Source of the DNA: Puccinia triticina
Taxonomy: Eukaryota > Basidiomycota > Pucciniomycetes > Pucciniales > Pucciniaceae
Direction of reading: 5' to 3'
Assembly: GCF_026914185.1 (NCBI RefSeq)
Contig: NC_070567.1
Span: 2,940,001-3,004,000, forward strand
DNA: 64,000 nucleotides
Shown here in pieces: positions 11,739-21,144 of the stretch. The position numbers and the translations under genes are program-made. The notes below the pieces were generated by a model. The model was not told the origin of the DNA. It saw nothing but the letters and a program-made list of their open reading frames with translations, and ran no database searches. Positions within the stretch are counted from its first letter, which is position 1. Each line of letters starts with the position of its first letter.

Positions 11739-12591
11739 TATGGACTCCTGTCGGGTCTGAGCCGTGGCAGTTGGTTGAGGGGATGGTGCTTGAGTGCTGC
11801 CCTCGTCGGTGGTCCTGCGAAAAGTATCGGGGAAAAATCGAACAAGGTGATAGCGGTTGGGGGGGGATTTGTTGAGAGGGAACGAGGGGGTTGGAATACC
11901 CTCGGCGGTTTGGTAGGATGGAAAAAGCTCAGAACAGAAGGGACTCGGAAGAAAGCCGGTGCAGTCGTCGGAATCTCGGGTAGTGATCAAAAAGGAATAA
12001 ACTCAGGAAGCTCGGGTACTCAAACTCAGAGGTAGATGCGGGGCTGGATCGACACGATCCGGATCATTAAGCTCAGAAAACGTGATGATATCTTGTTCCT
12101 TATGGGGGAGGCCAGAATACCATGCCGATCCTTCCTCCAAGTTCGGCTGAACTTGGATTCAGGCCGCGACATGCCGCGCGACGAGCCCTCGTGCCCGCCG
12201 CGCCCATACAACTAAGATGAGCAGAGAAAGAGGAAAAGAACAACCAAAGAGAAAACAAACTCCACACCAAAGCCAAAAAGACAAACAAACAAAGCAAAAT
12301 CTGAAAAGAAACAAAGAACCAACCCTCCTCCAACTCATCCTCTCCAACGCGCGCAAAGAAGAAACAATAAAAAAAAGAACCAAGAAAAGAAAACAATCAA
12401 TGGAAGAATCAAAACAAATCAAACCAACCAAAGAGAAGGAAAAAAGGGAGAAAGGGCAAAGGGAAAGAAAGGAAAGAGAGGGAAGGGGGGGGAAGAAATG
12501 ATAACAGAAGAATTGAGGGTCTTGAGGGTCTTGATGATCTTGAGGCCTTTATCCGGGTGTCTTGATCCTGTGTACGCGCCAGAACACCACA
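11739..12591 (-). repeat. Gypsy-1 3' LTR
   Basis: 853 bp, almost identical to 19,459-20,311. In sense it contains a C-run, a long T-rich tract with scattered G, and the palindromic AAGTTCAGCCGAACTT. Confidence 0.93.
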
Positions 12592-12606
12592 TCCCCATCC
12601 CATTTG
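12592..12606 (-). other. Gypsy-1 polypurine tract
   Basis: The minus strand reads AAATGGGATGGGGA immediately before the 3' LTR, the expected place and composition for a plus-strand primer. Confidence 0.75.
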
Positions 12607-12679
12607 CAGTCTGTCCCTAGACTGCGCGTCGCCTCTCTGATACCTGCCGCCAAACAAGGGAGAAAACCGCAAAAAAAAG

Positions 12680-12771
12680 TGGCTCACATAGTGGCATGTA
12701 ATGCTATTGACGACGCGCGTAGAAAACCCTCGAGATGCACACACATGGGAGGGCTTACTTTTGTCCCTGCA
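12680..12771 (-). repeat. Gypsy-1 ~88-bp module, copy e (pol 3' end)
   Basis: In sense it runs from GGGACAAAAGTAAGCCC to ATGTGAGCC and supplies the pol stop codon (AAG TAA). It is the most diverged copy at its donor-like site (GTAAGC). Confidence 0.75.
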
Positions 12772-15700
12772 CCTCATCGCGCGAGTAGTACTTCTTGACC
12801 TGATCGGCCGCAAATCGCCGCTTGAGTTCGGTGCCGTCCAGTTCGGCCAGAATGTAGGAGCCTCCTTCGACTTGGCGGACCACTCGGTAGGGCCCGTTCC
12901 ACCTATTAGCAAATAACTGGCCCCACTGAGTCTCCAACGATTGGTTATACGCCATAACCATCGCACCAGTCTCGAGCGCGTCACGAAGCCGATCAGAGCG
13001 CTTGTCCGTCCAATATCTGACTGATTCGCCCCGCGCCTCCATCATTTTGCGATAGGCCAGACCCCGAGTTTCTTCGCTGCGCTCGAGTTGAAGAGATCTC
13101 GCGGCTAGAAGATCCGTCGTAGTGCGCACTGATTCCCAGTCCACGCCGAGGTATGACTCCATTTCCAAATCTATCGGCAAGACTGCCCGCTGCCCAAAAA
13201 CCAACTCATACGGAGAGTACCCTGTTGTGCGCTTGGCCGAAATCCGATCCGCAAAGAGAACCAACGGAAGGAACTTGCGGCAATTCTTGCCACTCTCTCC
13301 CGCTAACTTGACCAACGCCGCCTTCAGTGGTGCGTGCCCCCGCTCGACCATACCCTGCCCCTCTGGATAATAAGGGGTAGAAACTCGGTGTTCCCCCGGC
13401 AAAGCACGAAGCATTTCCGCCAGTGCACCGCCAAATTCCGAACCGCCGTCTGTCGAATAAGATTGAGCCGGGCCGTACCGCATTGTCCAATGTTCCTGAA
13501 GGAACGAAGCCACCGCCTCCGAAGTCAGGTTGTTCAGTATTTTGGCCTCCACCCAACCAGAAAAGTCATCGCGAGCCACGATAAGGTACTTAGCTCCGCT
13601 AGCTTTTAAATGGACCGCATCCAAGGCCACTCGCCCAAAAACAGTCGATTCTCCCGTCGGATAACGCTGCTCTAGTGGTCTTCGAAGGCTGCGCCGTTGA
13701 CAGGCGTCACAGCTCTGGCACCAGCGAGCCACAGATTGCTTCAATGACGGCCACCAAAAGCGCTCGGAAACCCTTCGATAGGTCTCTGTCGCTCCGCGGT
13801 GACCCAAATCCTCGTGTAGCCGCCGGAGAACTTCTTCTTGTTTGAAGGGGAGGGTGATGACGATCCGAGGTAGTGGGCTCCCCCTCTTCATAAGTCTACC
13901 ATTCTGCACAAAGAAATCCGAGGACCTTCGCTTCAAAGCCCGAAATTCGTCCGCTCCCATGCCCTCTGGCCAGGTTAACGTGGATAGAAACAACTCCATC
14001 TGGCGCCAGTAACCGTCCTGATATCCGGTATACTCGTCCTTCAGAGCCGAAAAAGAAAAAACGGGTCGAATCAAGGGGGCATCCTCGTCAAAATCGGAAG
14101 GAGGGTCAGACTCCTCGTCGTCTTGCGGGCGGCGAGATAGACCGTCGGGCATGGTGAAGGATTTACCGGGGCGATGGACGATGTCAAACGAGAACAACTG
14201 TATGAACGAAACCCACCGCGTCATCGGCGCATTCGGCAGACTCGGGGCATTGATCATCTGGATCAGGGACTGGGCATCCACTTGTAGCTCGAAATGCTGG
14301 CCCCACAGGACCGTCTGTAGTTTCTTCAGAATTCGCGCGACACCACATAACTCGAGCTTGGCCTGCGAGTATCTTGACTCCACGTCCGAAAAGAGCAGAG
14401 ACTCATAGAGAGCCGGGCGATCCAAGCCGTTTGAGTCTTCCTGAGTGAGCACGGCACCAGAGGCGTGGAAACTAGAGTCCACTGCCAGCTTAAGCTTCCC
14501 GGCGTCCGGTCCATAGTCTATCTTAGCCAGGACTATGTCCTTTCCGACCAAGATCTTGAGTTCTTGAAAGGCCCGTTCACAGTCCTCGGTCCAGCTCCAT
14601 TCAGAATCCTTGCGGGTTAATCGACAGAGGGGCAGACAGATCTGGGAAAGTGATGGGATAAAAATCTGGACGTAAACGACAACCCCTAGGAACCCTCGCA
14701 CTTCAGTTGCATTGCTCAGTGTAGGCCAAGAAACGATCTTGTTGACTTTACTGGCGGCCATCTTGCGCCCCTCCTTGCAAACAACATGGCCCACTATCTC
14801 AAGTGCCGGAACACAGGCCGCAAGCTTCGAAGCTGAGACCGTCAATCCCGACTCTTCAATCCGAAAAAGAATACGCTCCAAAGTTTCGGCGTATTCCCAG
14901 ATGAACCGCCGAATTCCGGTATGCCAAGGAAGCCGCTCATTGTTGTAATCGGACTTTGGGCCCTTGATGCCTCCATCGTCAATGAAAATTCCCGCATGCT
15001 CAGGAATCTCGGCCTGGAGAATCCACATCATCTGCGCCTGGTAAACGGCGACAGAGTTGGTGGCCCCTTGCGGCAATCGAGTGAGTTGAAACCGCCCCAA
15101 AGGCGTGTCAAAGGTGGTAAGTGGCCGCGAGATCGGATCCAAAGCGCGCTCGTCGTAGCCGCCCATAATGTCGCCAAGCCCATAACAAGCCCGCCCGGAG
15201 AAAGACTCAACGAATTCCTCCGTGGCGGGAGGCACTCCCGCATCCCGAACTGTAACTTTATTGAGCGGTTGTAGATTGTGAACTATGCGAAGTTTCCCGT
15301 TCCCTTTAAGCACGCAAAATACTGGGCTCGAATACGAAGACGTGGATTGCTCGTATAAACCCGTGCGGACCCGCTCCCGGATGAGGCGCGTGTACTCCTC
15401 GAGCTTGGCGGCCGGAATCGGAATCTTCTTTTTCTGCCACGGCTCGTGTTCGACCACGGGGATAATGTACGGGAGTCCGTAAGTTTCCTTCAAGAGACCT
15501 CTTTCTTCCTTGTTGAAAGCTATTGACAAATTGCGCTCAGCCAGGACGTTCTTGATCAGACTCAACTCATCGGGATACAGCCAGTCCTCCGGTCCGAAAT
15601 TGACCACCGACAATCTTTCTTCCGTCACGCGCCCCTTTGGCCTAAACGGGCCAACCAGTGCCCTCGACAGTCCTTGATATGGATCGCGGGTGAGAGTAGG

Positions 15701-17062
15701 TCGCTGGAGAGGAGGATTTAAACCTTGCGGCATCGCAAGATTCACGGGCTTGATCTTCTTAGCAACAGGCTTATACTTGGCTGCAAAAGCCAAGTACTCG
15801 CCCGCTTTCCACGACTCCAGAAGACTTGTTTGCGCCCGCGATCCAAGTCCGGCTTCCAACAAGAGACTCGTCCGGTGCTCCGCTTGATCCTCGAACGCTG
15901 CCTTGTCTGCAAAGGAAAATCGAAGGGGTTGCAAGTCGCTCACGAGTGTGGCCCGAGATAGAGTTTTCGACAAATTGGGAGCATCACGCCGCGGAGGTGC
16001 ATATTGGTGGGAACTTACTTTCACCCCATATGCCCTCCACGACGGTCCAAACGTGACAATTCCCTCTTCACATTCCATTTGAAAAGAGCATAGTTTAAGC
16101 TCGTTGCGGAGCACCACACTGCACGCCGCGCCTTTTGTCGCACCCGACCCTAAAAGAGAAACGCCAGGATCCGGGGTGTGGCTCACCAGAGTGGCACGTG
16201 GCAGGGTTTTCGACAAATGATAGGCATCACGCCTCGGAGGTGCATATTGGGAGGAACTTACTTTGTTACTCCCAATCCTCCGTAGTACCTCAGAATCCTG
16301 TTCACATGTCCGGACTTCTGCTTCCAGGGAAATTAGTTTATCCTCTTCGCGGAGGTTGCCGCGAGGCGAAAATAGTTTACCCTCGTCGCGGAGGCCGTCA
16401 TAAGACGTAAATAGTTTTCCCTCTTTGCGGAGGAGGAGTAGTTTATTCTCTTCGCGGAGATGTTCGCAGGTTGAATCTTGATGCTTTCCTTGAGGTGAGA
16501 ATCGAGAACTAGCGGAGGGTTCCCATGATGGGGCTGAGACCTCCTTGAAATGAAACGAGGATAGTTTATTCTCTTCTCGGAGACAATGATCCGGAATTGC
16601 ATGGTCGATGGCACTGAAGGAAGAACAGGGCGAAGAGGGGCGGCTCACAGCGTGGCATGTAATGTTTTTGACGCTTGTAGAGAACCCTGGAGGTGCATAA
16701 TGGATGGGACTTACTTTTGTCCCTCCTTTAGCCGCCGAACCTCCTCTGTTGTACACTGGAAGCCGAGAATTGAAATGAAATCGAGCCTCTATATTGTTTT
16801 TGATGTTTCGAATTATCTTGAGATGTTTTTTGGGTTTGATGTTTTGTCGATAGGAGGATAAAAGAGAAGGAAATATGGGCCGTTGATCTTCTACAAACTG
16901 AGTTGATTCGACGGCGAGGCTGCGAAGATCTAGATTAAGCCCTCCCCAATTCGAACCAACTGTCCTCACAAAAAAGGATGATCTTCCGACAAATCGCCGG
17001 CCAGGCGTGCCATATGTGTCAACACTGCCTTGCGACCGTGACCGGGAAAGTCGCGCTCCCAT
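12755..17062 (-). CDS. pol: Gypsy-1 Pol: reverse transcriptase, RNase H, integrase
   Basis: A 1,435-residue open frame, with no stop, in the -1 frame relative to gag and overlapping it by 97 bp. Residues 1-450 are unusual: three ~27-residue repeats (core QYAPPRRDA..LSKTL.RATLV) and several LREENKL-type repeats. Reverse transcriptase follows (LTRLPQGATNSVAVYQ; active site FIDDGG in place of YVDD), then RNase H (LAVDSSFHASGAVL), the HHCC zinc domain of integrase (HEDLGHRG..CQSCDAC), the integrase core (LDAVHLK, YSTDGGSEFGG, YYPEGQGMVERG) and a GPY-like tail (NRWNGPYRVV). I see no chromodomain. The product copies the element RNA to DNA and inserts it. Confidence 0.93.
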   Translation of the reverse strand: MGARLSRSRSQGSVDTYGTPGRRFVGRSSFFVRTVGSNWGGLNLDLRSLAVESTQFVEDQRPIFPSLLSSYRQNIKPKKHLKIIRNIKNNIEARFHFNSRLPVYNRGGSAAKGGTKVSPIHYAPPGFSTSVKNITCHAVSRPSSPCSSFSAIDHAIPDHCLREENKLSSFHFKEVSAPSWEPSASSRFSPQGKHQDSTCEHLREENKLLLLRKEGKLFTSYDGLRDEGKLFSPRGNLREEDKLISLEAEVRTCEQDSEVLRRIGSNKVSSSQYAPPRRDAYHLSKTLPRATLVSHTPDPGVSLLGSGATKGAACSVVLRNELKLCSFQMECEEGIVTFGPSWRAYGVKVSSHQYAPPRRDAPNLSKTLSRATLVSDLQPLRFSFADKAAFEDQAEHRTSLLLEAGLGSRAQTSLLESWKAGEYLAFAAKYKPVAKKIKPVNLAMPQGLNPPLQRPTLTRDPYQGLSRALVGPFRPKGRVTEERLSVVNFGPEDWLYPDELSLIKNVLAERNLSIAFNKEERGLLKETYGLPYIIPVVEHEPWQKKKIPIPAAKLEEYTRLIRERVRTGLYEQSTSSYSSPVFCVLKGNGKLRIVHNLQPLNKVTVRDAGVPPATEEFVESFSGRACYGLGDIMGGYDERALDPISRPLTTFDTPLGRFQLTRLPQGATNSVAVYQAQMMWILQAEIPEHAGIFIDDGGIKGPKSDYNNERLPWHTGIRRFIWEYAETLERILFRIEESGLTVSASKLAACVPALEIVGHVVCKEGRKMAASKVNKIVSWPTLSNATEVRGFLGVVVYVQIFIPSLSQICLPLCRLTRKDSEWSWTEDCERAFQELKILVGKDIVLAKIDYGPDAGKLKLAVDSSFHASGAVLTQEDSNGLDRPALYESLLFSDVESRYSQAKLELCGVARILKKLQTVLWGQHFELQVDAQSLIQMINAPSLPNAPMTRWVSFIQLFSFDIVHRPGKSFTMPDGLSRRPQDDEESDPPSDFDEDAPLIRPVFSFSALKDEYTGYQDGYWRQMELFLSTLTWPEGMGADEFRALKRRSSDFFVQNGRLMKRGSPLPRIVITLPFKQEEVLRRLHEDLGHRGATETYRRVSERFWWPSLKQSVARWCQSCDACQRRSLRRPLEQRYPTGESTVFGRVALDAVHLKASGAKYLIVARDDFSGWVEAKILNNLTSEAVASFLQEHWTMRYGPAQSYSTDGGSEFGGALAEMLRALPGEHRVSTPYYPEGQGMVERGHAPLKAALVKLAGESGKNCRKFLPLVLFADRISAKRTTGYSPYELVFGQRAVLPIDLEMESYLGVDWESVRTTTDLLAARSLQLERSEETRGLAYRKMMEARGESVRYWTDKRSDRLRDALETGAMVMAYNQSLETQWGQLFANRWNGPYRVVRQVEGGSYILAELDGTELKRRFAADQVKKYYSRDEVQGQK
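15938..16030 (-). repeat. Gypsy-1 ~88-bp module, copy d
   Basis: In sense it begins GTGAAAGTAAGTTCCCACC and ends CTCGTGAGC. In the pol frame it encodes KVSSHQYAPPRRDA..LSKTLSRATLVS. Confidence 0.8.
16178..16277 (-). repeat. Gypsy-1 ~88-bp module, copy c
   Basis: In sense it begins AACAAAGTAAGTTCCTCCC and ends TGGTGAGCC. It encodes KVSSSQYAPPRRDA..LSKTLPRATLVS. Confidence 0.8.
16331..16590 (-). repeat. LREENKL-coding repeats in Gypsy-1 pol
   Basis: On the plus strand, variants of ATAGTTTATCCTCTTCGCGGAG recur at about 16,333, 16,372, 16,411, 16,438 and 16,560. On the minus strand they encode LREENKL / LRDEGKL / LREEDKL repeats in the N-terminal extension of Pol. Confidence 0.75.
16640..16728 (-). 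repeat. Gypsy-1 ~88-bp module, copy b
   Basis: In sense it begins GGGACAAAAGTAAGTCCC and ends ACGCTGTGAGCC, nearly the same as copy a upstream of gag. It encodes TKVSPIHYAPPGFSTSVKN. Confidence 0.85.
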
Positions 17063-19098
17063 CGCCCCGTACTAGCTGAGCACAGGGATACCTCGATGTT
17101 TCGTCCAGTTGCGTCTGGGATAACGAGCTTTTCGCCGGTTTGCGAAGAGAAAGCCAAAGTCGCCCCCACATCCATCAGAAAAGGGCGCCCGAGGATCAAC
17201 GGACCTTCCATTTTTGTGATCCAGAAGTGACAGGTCTTCACCAAGTTCTTGCCGATCCTGATCTGAACGTCCTCCGCCACTCCCATCAGCTCGCACGCTT
17301 GATTGTTGATCCCATAGACAGCGGACGCGAAGTTCACCCGAGGGCTTAAGTTGAACTGGTTAGCCATGACGTCCGAAATGAGATTCAACTGAGACCCCGA
17401 GTCTATGAGGGGAAAGGCCGAAGTTTCGTCATCACCAATGAGACAAGGAAGATGCCCCAGCGGGCATGAGTAAAGATTTGGGTTGGCTCCGAGATCCCGA
17501 TCTGAGACTTCCGCCAAAGTTCCTGAATTGACCTTCAGCTCCTCGCTCCCCACCTCTACTCGACGCTTCGACACCCATTTCTTCATTCCCTCCGCTATAG
17601 ATGGCGCCATGGCCATGAGATCAGAAACGGTGATATCCGGGATCTTCAGTACCGAGATCTTTTTCAAAACGACGTCCACCGCATTCGGATTCTCGCGTGA
17701 AACTTCCCTCTCGAACCGTACCTTCGGACCAGTAGCTCTCGTAGGTGGGGTGGTTGCCAGGGGAACGTCCACCGGCGAAACCGGCGGATCTCCTTCAACT
17801 GTGCCCCTTTCGAAAAGGGCAGGGTCCTCGTCCATTTCGCTCTTCTCCTCAGGAATTGGCGGCGTCGACGCTCTGCGCAGCGGACGCCGTGCACTACTCG
17901 CCGGAACCGCTGGAGCCTTGAAAAGTTTTGGATCTTCGTGTCTCTTCCTTCCCGCCGGACCCGACTCGTACATCCCAGTGAAAGACTGAGAAGAAACCGA
18001 TGGGGGACACCATGGTTGTAACGCTCCGCACCCCGCCTTGAAACCCGAGTCAAGTCCCTCGGATGCCTGATTCACAGTAGTCCTTGGGGGCTGATACGAC
18101 GCCACCACGTGCCTTATTGGCCTGGTCGGGTCCCACGGAATGAGAGCCCCGTTCGGCAAAAAGAAATTTGTGCCTCTTTGTTCAACCAATTTGTCGTCCT
18201 TGTCCTTCTGGAGTTCGAAACAACGCGCCGTCCCGTGGCCCTCACGATGGCAATAATGACAAACCATGGGCGGCCTCGCGCCAGAAACTTGCGGGGCCCG
18301 ACCAGCGGCGAATTTCAGCTCTAACCTCTGCTCAAAAGCTTCGAACATCCCCGTCAGATCCTCCATATTCGGCGACGGATTAACCGGTTGCGGAACGTCT
18401 TTTCCCCGTTTATCGGCGCCCATCTTCTTCATCACTTCGTTTGACTGCTTCAGGGACGAAGTGGCCACCGGTTTACTCGACTTCGGATCTTCAAAAATCA
18501 AGGCCGTCTGACGCCTCATTACATCGTTGATTGCAGATTTGAGCACCTCGAACTTAGGCAGTTTGAAACGTCGGTCCACGGTCGTTATCATCGTGTTATC
18601 TTTGAAAAGCTGATCTCGAATCCTTTCCTGGACAGTGTCGGCGAAAGACTGATAATAATCATTACGAATTTCTTCAACCGATTCAATGTGAGCTTTGGCG
18701 AGTAGGTAGGCCTGAATAGGCTCCCATTCTTTGCGGAAAGCTTGATAGTCCGCGAACGATGCGACTCCCCCACGCCCAAGCCATTCCTCCTTCAGGGACC
18801 TAATGTTCCCAGTCGTGAACTTAGCCGCATCAATATCCTCCCAGTACGACAACATCGAAGCCTTCAACTTAGGCCAGTCCGGAGGATCGTAACCGTCCAG
18901 AGTCTCTAGTACATCCAGCAAACTGTCGTCCACAAAGAAGAAGAGCTGTTCGGCCATGTCTCTTCCCGAGGCCTTGTCCAAACGCGCCGCCACCTGATAC
19001 TGGCTCAGAAACCTCTCGACGTTTGTTCCGTCAAACCTCAGACTCTTGCCGTGCGGTGGCTTGATCTTGACGGATTCGACGACGTTGGGTTCGGCCAT
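16966..19098 (-). CDS. gag: Gypsy-1 Gag-protease
   Basis: A 710-residue open frame. The N-terminal half is capsid-like (MAEPNVVESVKIKPPHG.., FDGTNVERFLSQYQVAARLD). A CCHC zinc knuckle is seen as CHYCHREGHGTARC near residue 280. A low-complexity Pro/Ser/Glu region follows, then an aspartic protease with the active site PLIDSGSQLNLIS near residue 565 and ILGRPFLMDVGA downstream. The start codon lies about 50 bp beyond module copy a. Its end overlaps pol by 97 bp, so Pol would be made by -1 frameshifting or an equivalent bypass. Confidence 0.92.
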   Translation of the reverse strand: MAEPNVVESVKIKPPHGKSLRFDGTNVERFLSQYQVAARLDKASGRDMAEQLFFFVDDSLLDVLETLDGYDPPDWPKLKASMLSYWEDIDAAKFTTGNIRSLKEEWLGRGGVASFADYQAFRKEWEPIQAYLLAKAHIESVEEIRNDYYQSFADTVQERIRDQLFKDNTMITTVDRRFKLPKFEVLKSAINDVMRRQTALIFEDPKSSKPVATSSLKQSNEVMKKMGADKRGKDVPQPVNPSPNMEDLTGMFEAFEQRLELKFAAGRAPQVSGARPPMVCHYCHREGHGTARCFELQKDKDDKLVEQRGTNFFLPNGALIPWDPTRPIRHVVASYQPPRTTVNQASEGLDSGFKAGCGALQPWCPPSVSSQSFTGMYESGPAGRKRHEDPKLFKAPAVPASSARRPLRRASTPPIPEEKSEMDEDPALFERGTVEGDPPVSPVDVPLATTPPTRATGPKVRFEREVSRENPNAVDVVLKKISVLKIPDITVSDLMAMAPSIAEGMKKWVSKRRVEVGSEELKVNSGTLAEVSDRDLGANPNLYSCPLGHLPCLIGDDETSAFPLIDSGSQLNLISDVMANQFNLSPRVNFASAVYGINNQACELMGVAEDVQIRIGKNLVKTCHFWITKMEGPLILGRPFLMDVGATLAFSSQTGEKLVIPDATGRNIEVSLCSASTGRWERDFPGHGRKAVLTHMARLAGDLSEDHPFL

Positions 19099-19148
19099 GA
19101 TGCTTCGGTGGATCTTCAGACTGAAAAAGCGAAAACGGCAGATAGGGT

Positions 19149-19237
19149 GCGGCTCACAGCGTGGCAGGTAATGCTTTCGACGGCGTGTAGAGATGCCCGG
19201 AGGTGCACAATGGATGGGACTTACTTTTACCCCTCCT
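19149..19237 (-). repeat. Gypsy-1 ~88-bp module, copy a (gag leader)
   Basis: In sense it begins GGGGTAAAAGTAAGTCCC and ends ACGCTGTGAGCC, about 50 bp upstream of the gag start codon. If GTAAGT..GAG is a real intron, it would be a ~77-bp leader intron. Confidence 0.8.
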
Positions 19238-19406
19238 ATGCCCGCGGCAGACGCCTAAAAACCTAAAACAAAAAAGCTTCTTCTTGATCCTGAAACGAGG
19301 ATCCTGAAACGTCTTCGGATAAGGCGAAAATCGACAACAAAAAATAAAGCAAAGAAAGAAGGAAGATTCCAGCCTCAGACCACCCGTCCGTCTCGAAATC
19401 CTGAGG

Positions 19407-19456
19407 CGAGACTGTAAATCTTGGGGTTGCTGGTTCGATCCCGGCTTGGGGGACCA
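19407..19456 (-). other. Gypsy-1 primer-binding site within a 50-nt tRNA-Tyr copy
   Basis: In sense, two bases after the 5' LTR the sequence reads TGGTCCCCCAAGCCGGG, a classic primer site. The plus strand over 19,407-19,456 folds as the 3' two thirds of a tRNA. The anticodon stem is CGAGA/TCTTG around loop CTGTAAA (anticodon GTA, Tyr, 19,414-19,416). The T arm is GCTGG-TTCGATC-CCGGC, followed by seven acceptor bases, discriminator A, then CCA. No intron follows the anticodon, although nuclear tRNA-Tyr genes normally have one. The 5' acceptor strand is absent, so this is not a tRNA gene. Confidence 0.85.
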
Positions 19457-19458
19457 AA

Positions 19459-20311
19459 TATGGACTCCTGTCGGGTCTGAGCCGTGGCAGTCGGTTGAGG
19501 GGATGGTGCTTGAGTGCTGCCCTCGTTGGTGGTCCTGCAAAAAGTATCGGGGAAAAATCGAACAAGGTGATAGCGGTTGGGGGGGGATTTGTTGAGAGGG
19601 AACGAGGGGGTTGGAATACCCTCGGCGGTTTGGTAGGATGGAAAAAGCTCAGAACAGAAGGGACTCGGAAGAAAGCCGGTGCGGTTGTCGGAATCTCGGG
19701 TAGTGATCAAAAAGGAATAAACTCAGGAAGCTCGGGTACTCAAACTCAGAGGTAGATGCGGGGCTGGATCGACACAATCCGGATCATTAAGCTCAGAAAA
19801 CGTGATGATATCTTGTTCCTTATGGGGGAGGCCAGAATACCATGCCAATCCTTCCTCCAAGTTCGGCTGAACTTGGATTCAGGCCGCGACATGCCGCGCG
19901 ACGAGCCCTCGTGCCCGCCGCGCCCATACAACTAAGATGAGCAGAGAAAGAGGAAAAGAACAACCAAAGAGAAAACAACCTCCACACCAAAGCCAAAAAG
20001 ACAAACAAACAAAGCAAAATCTGAAAAGAAACAAAGAACCAACCCTCCTCCAACTCATCCTCTCCAACGCGCGCAAAGAAGAAACAATAAAAAAAAGAAC
20101 CAAGAAAAGAAAACAATCAATGGAAGAATCAAAACAAATCAAACCAACCAAAGAGAAGGAAAAAAGGGAGAAAGGGCAAAGGGAAAGAAAGGAAAGAGAG
20201 GGAAGGGGGGGGAAGAAATGATAACAGAAGAATTGAGGGTCTTGAGGGTCTTGATGATCTTGAGGCCTTTATCCGGGTGTCTTGATCCTGTGTACGCGCC
20301 AGAACACCACA
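19459..20311 (-). repeat. Gypsy-1 5' LTR
   Basis: 853 bp, almost identical to 11,739-12,591. Its outer edge touches ACGC at 20,312-20,315, matching the left flank. Confidence 0.93.
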
Positions 20312-21144
20312 ACGCGCGATTTCGCCGCCGCATCGTGCACCAAACCACCACGTATCTGGCCGACCCGAGCGAGCACCAGTATCAAGTATCAGCGTACACC
20401 AGCCGCCATCTCGACACCGCCTTGGCAGCCCCGCTTAACATTTGCCCGCCTGAACCGCCGCCATGCCAACAACTCAGATCAACTGGCTTATCCCCAAACC
20501 AACACGCAAGCCTCCCGTAGCCACGAGCCCCGCCAAAATGCCCAAACCCGCCGCTCAACCGGACCAGCTGGGCCACAGCAGCCAGACACTGGTATTGCCA
20601 TGCGTCCAGCCTGAAGCCGCGGCCGAACCGGACCAGCTGGGCCCCAGCGGCCAGATCGGTTATTAGCAACATACCCGTTTGCAAGCGCGCATCCACCGGA
20701 CTGCTTGCCCGTCATTGTTTCAACTATAAATTGCCCCTAAGTCAGCCTTCCCCACTATTCACACACCCTTCTCGTCAAACCACCTCACACAAAACCAACC
20801 ACGTTGCTTATTGTTACTAACTCACCAAGCCTTGAAGCCCCAAACGTTCGGCAAAATCTGTTAGTTCCAAAGTTTAATATTGACCACATCCGCATTGATC
20901 CCGGGCTAACACCTTCCACCTCAACCCAGCACTCGAACTCGGAATTGTCCAATCATCACACGCAGTGATCGACTATCCGCCGCTGTTTTGACGCAAGACC
21001 CGACATGACTGCCCCCTCAGCCCCTTTTTAACCAAGCATCTTACCTCTCCAGTTTGTGCCTGCCTCGTTCCCCTACCATCTTCATCGACCACGCGGTTAA
21101 ACCATCGATCTCATCATACAAACCTCCCCGCTCAACAAGTCACA

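Larger units (their letters stand above)
11739..20311 (-). mobile_element. Gypsy-1: full-length Ty3/Gypsy retrotransposon with extended tRNA-Tyr primer site
   Basis: An 8,573-bp element with two 853-bp LTRs that differ at about eight positions (about 99% identical), so insertion was recent. ACGC lies directly outside both ends (11,735-11,738; 20,312-20,315), giving a 4-bp target duplication. In sense orientation the LTR begins TGTGG and ends CCATA. A solo LTR of the same type at 56,707-57,442 begins TGTGG, ends CCACA and also has a 4-bp duplication. Gag-protease (16,966-19,098) and pol (12,755-17,062) are both open, with pol in the -1 frame, so the copy could be coding-competent. It seems to sit inside a Helitron. 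Confidence 0.93.

Noticed and set aside
12159..12431. Leu/Phe-rich minus-strand frame in the Gypsy-1 LTR
   Set aside because: It comes from the T-rich LTR tract and is duplicated in the other LTR; no membrane-protein family is matched.
17483..17989. Plus-strand 168-codon frame
   Set aside because: It lies wholly opposite the intact Gypsy-1 Gag-protease frame and shows no domain; it is a complementary-strand shadow.
19407..19456. A tRNA-Tyr gene
   Set aside because: Only the anticodon arm, T arm, 3' acceptor strand and an encoded CCA are present; the 5' acceptor strand and D arm are missing, and it sits exactly at a retrotransposon primer site.
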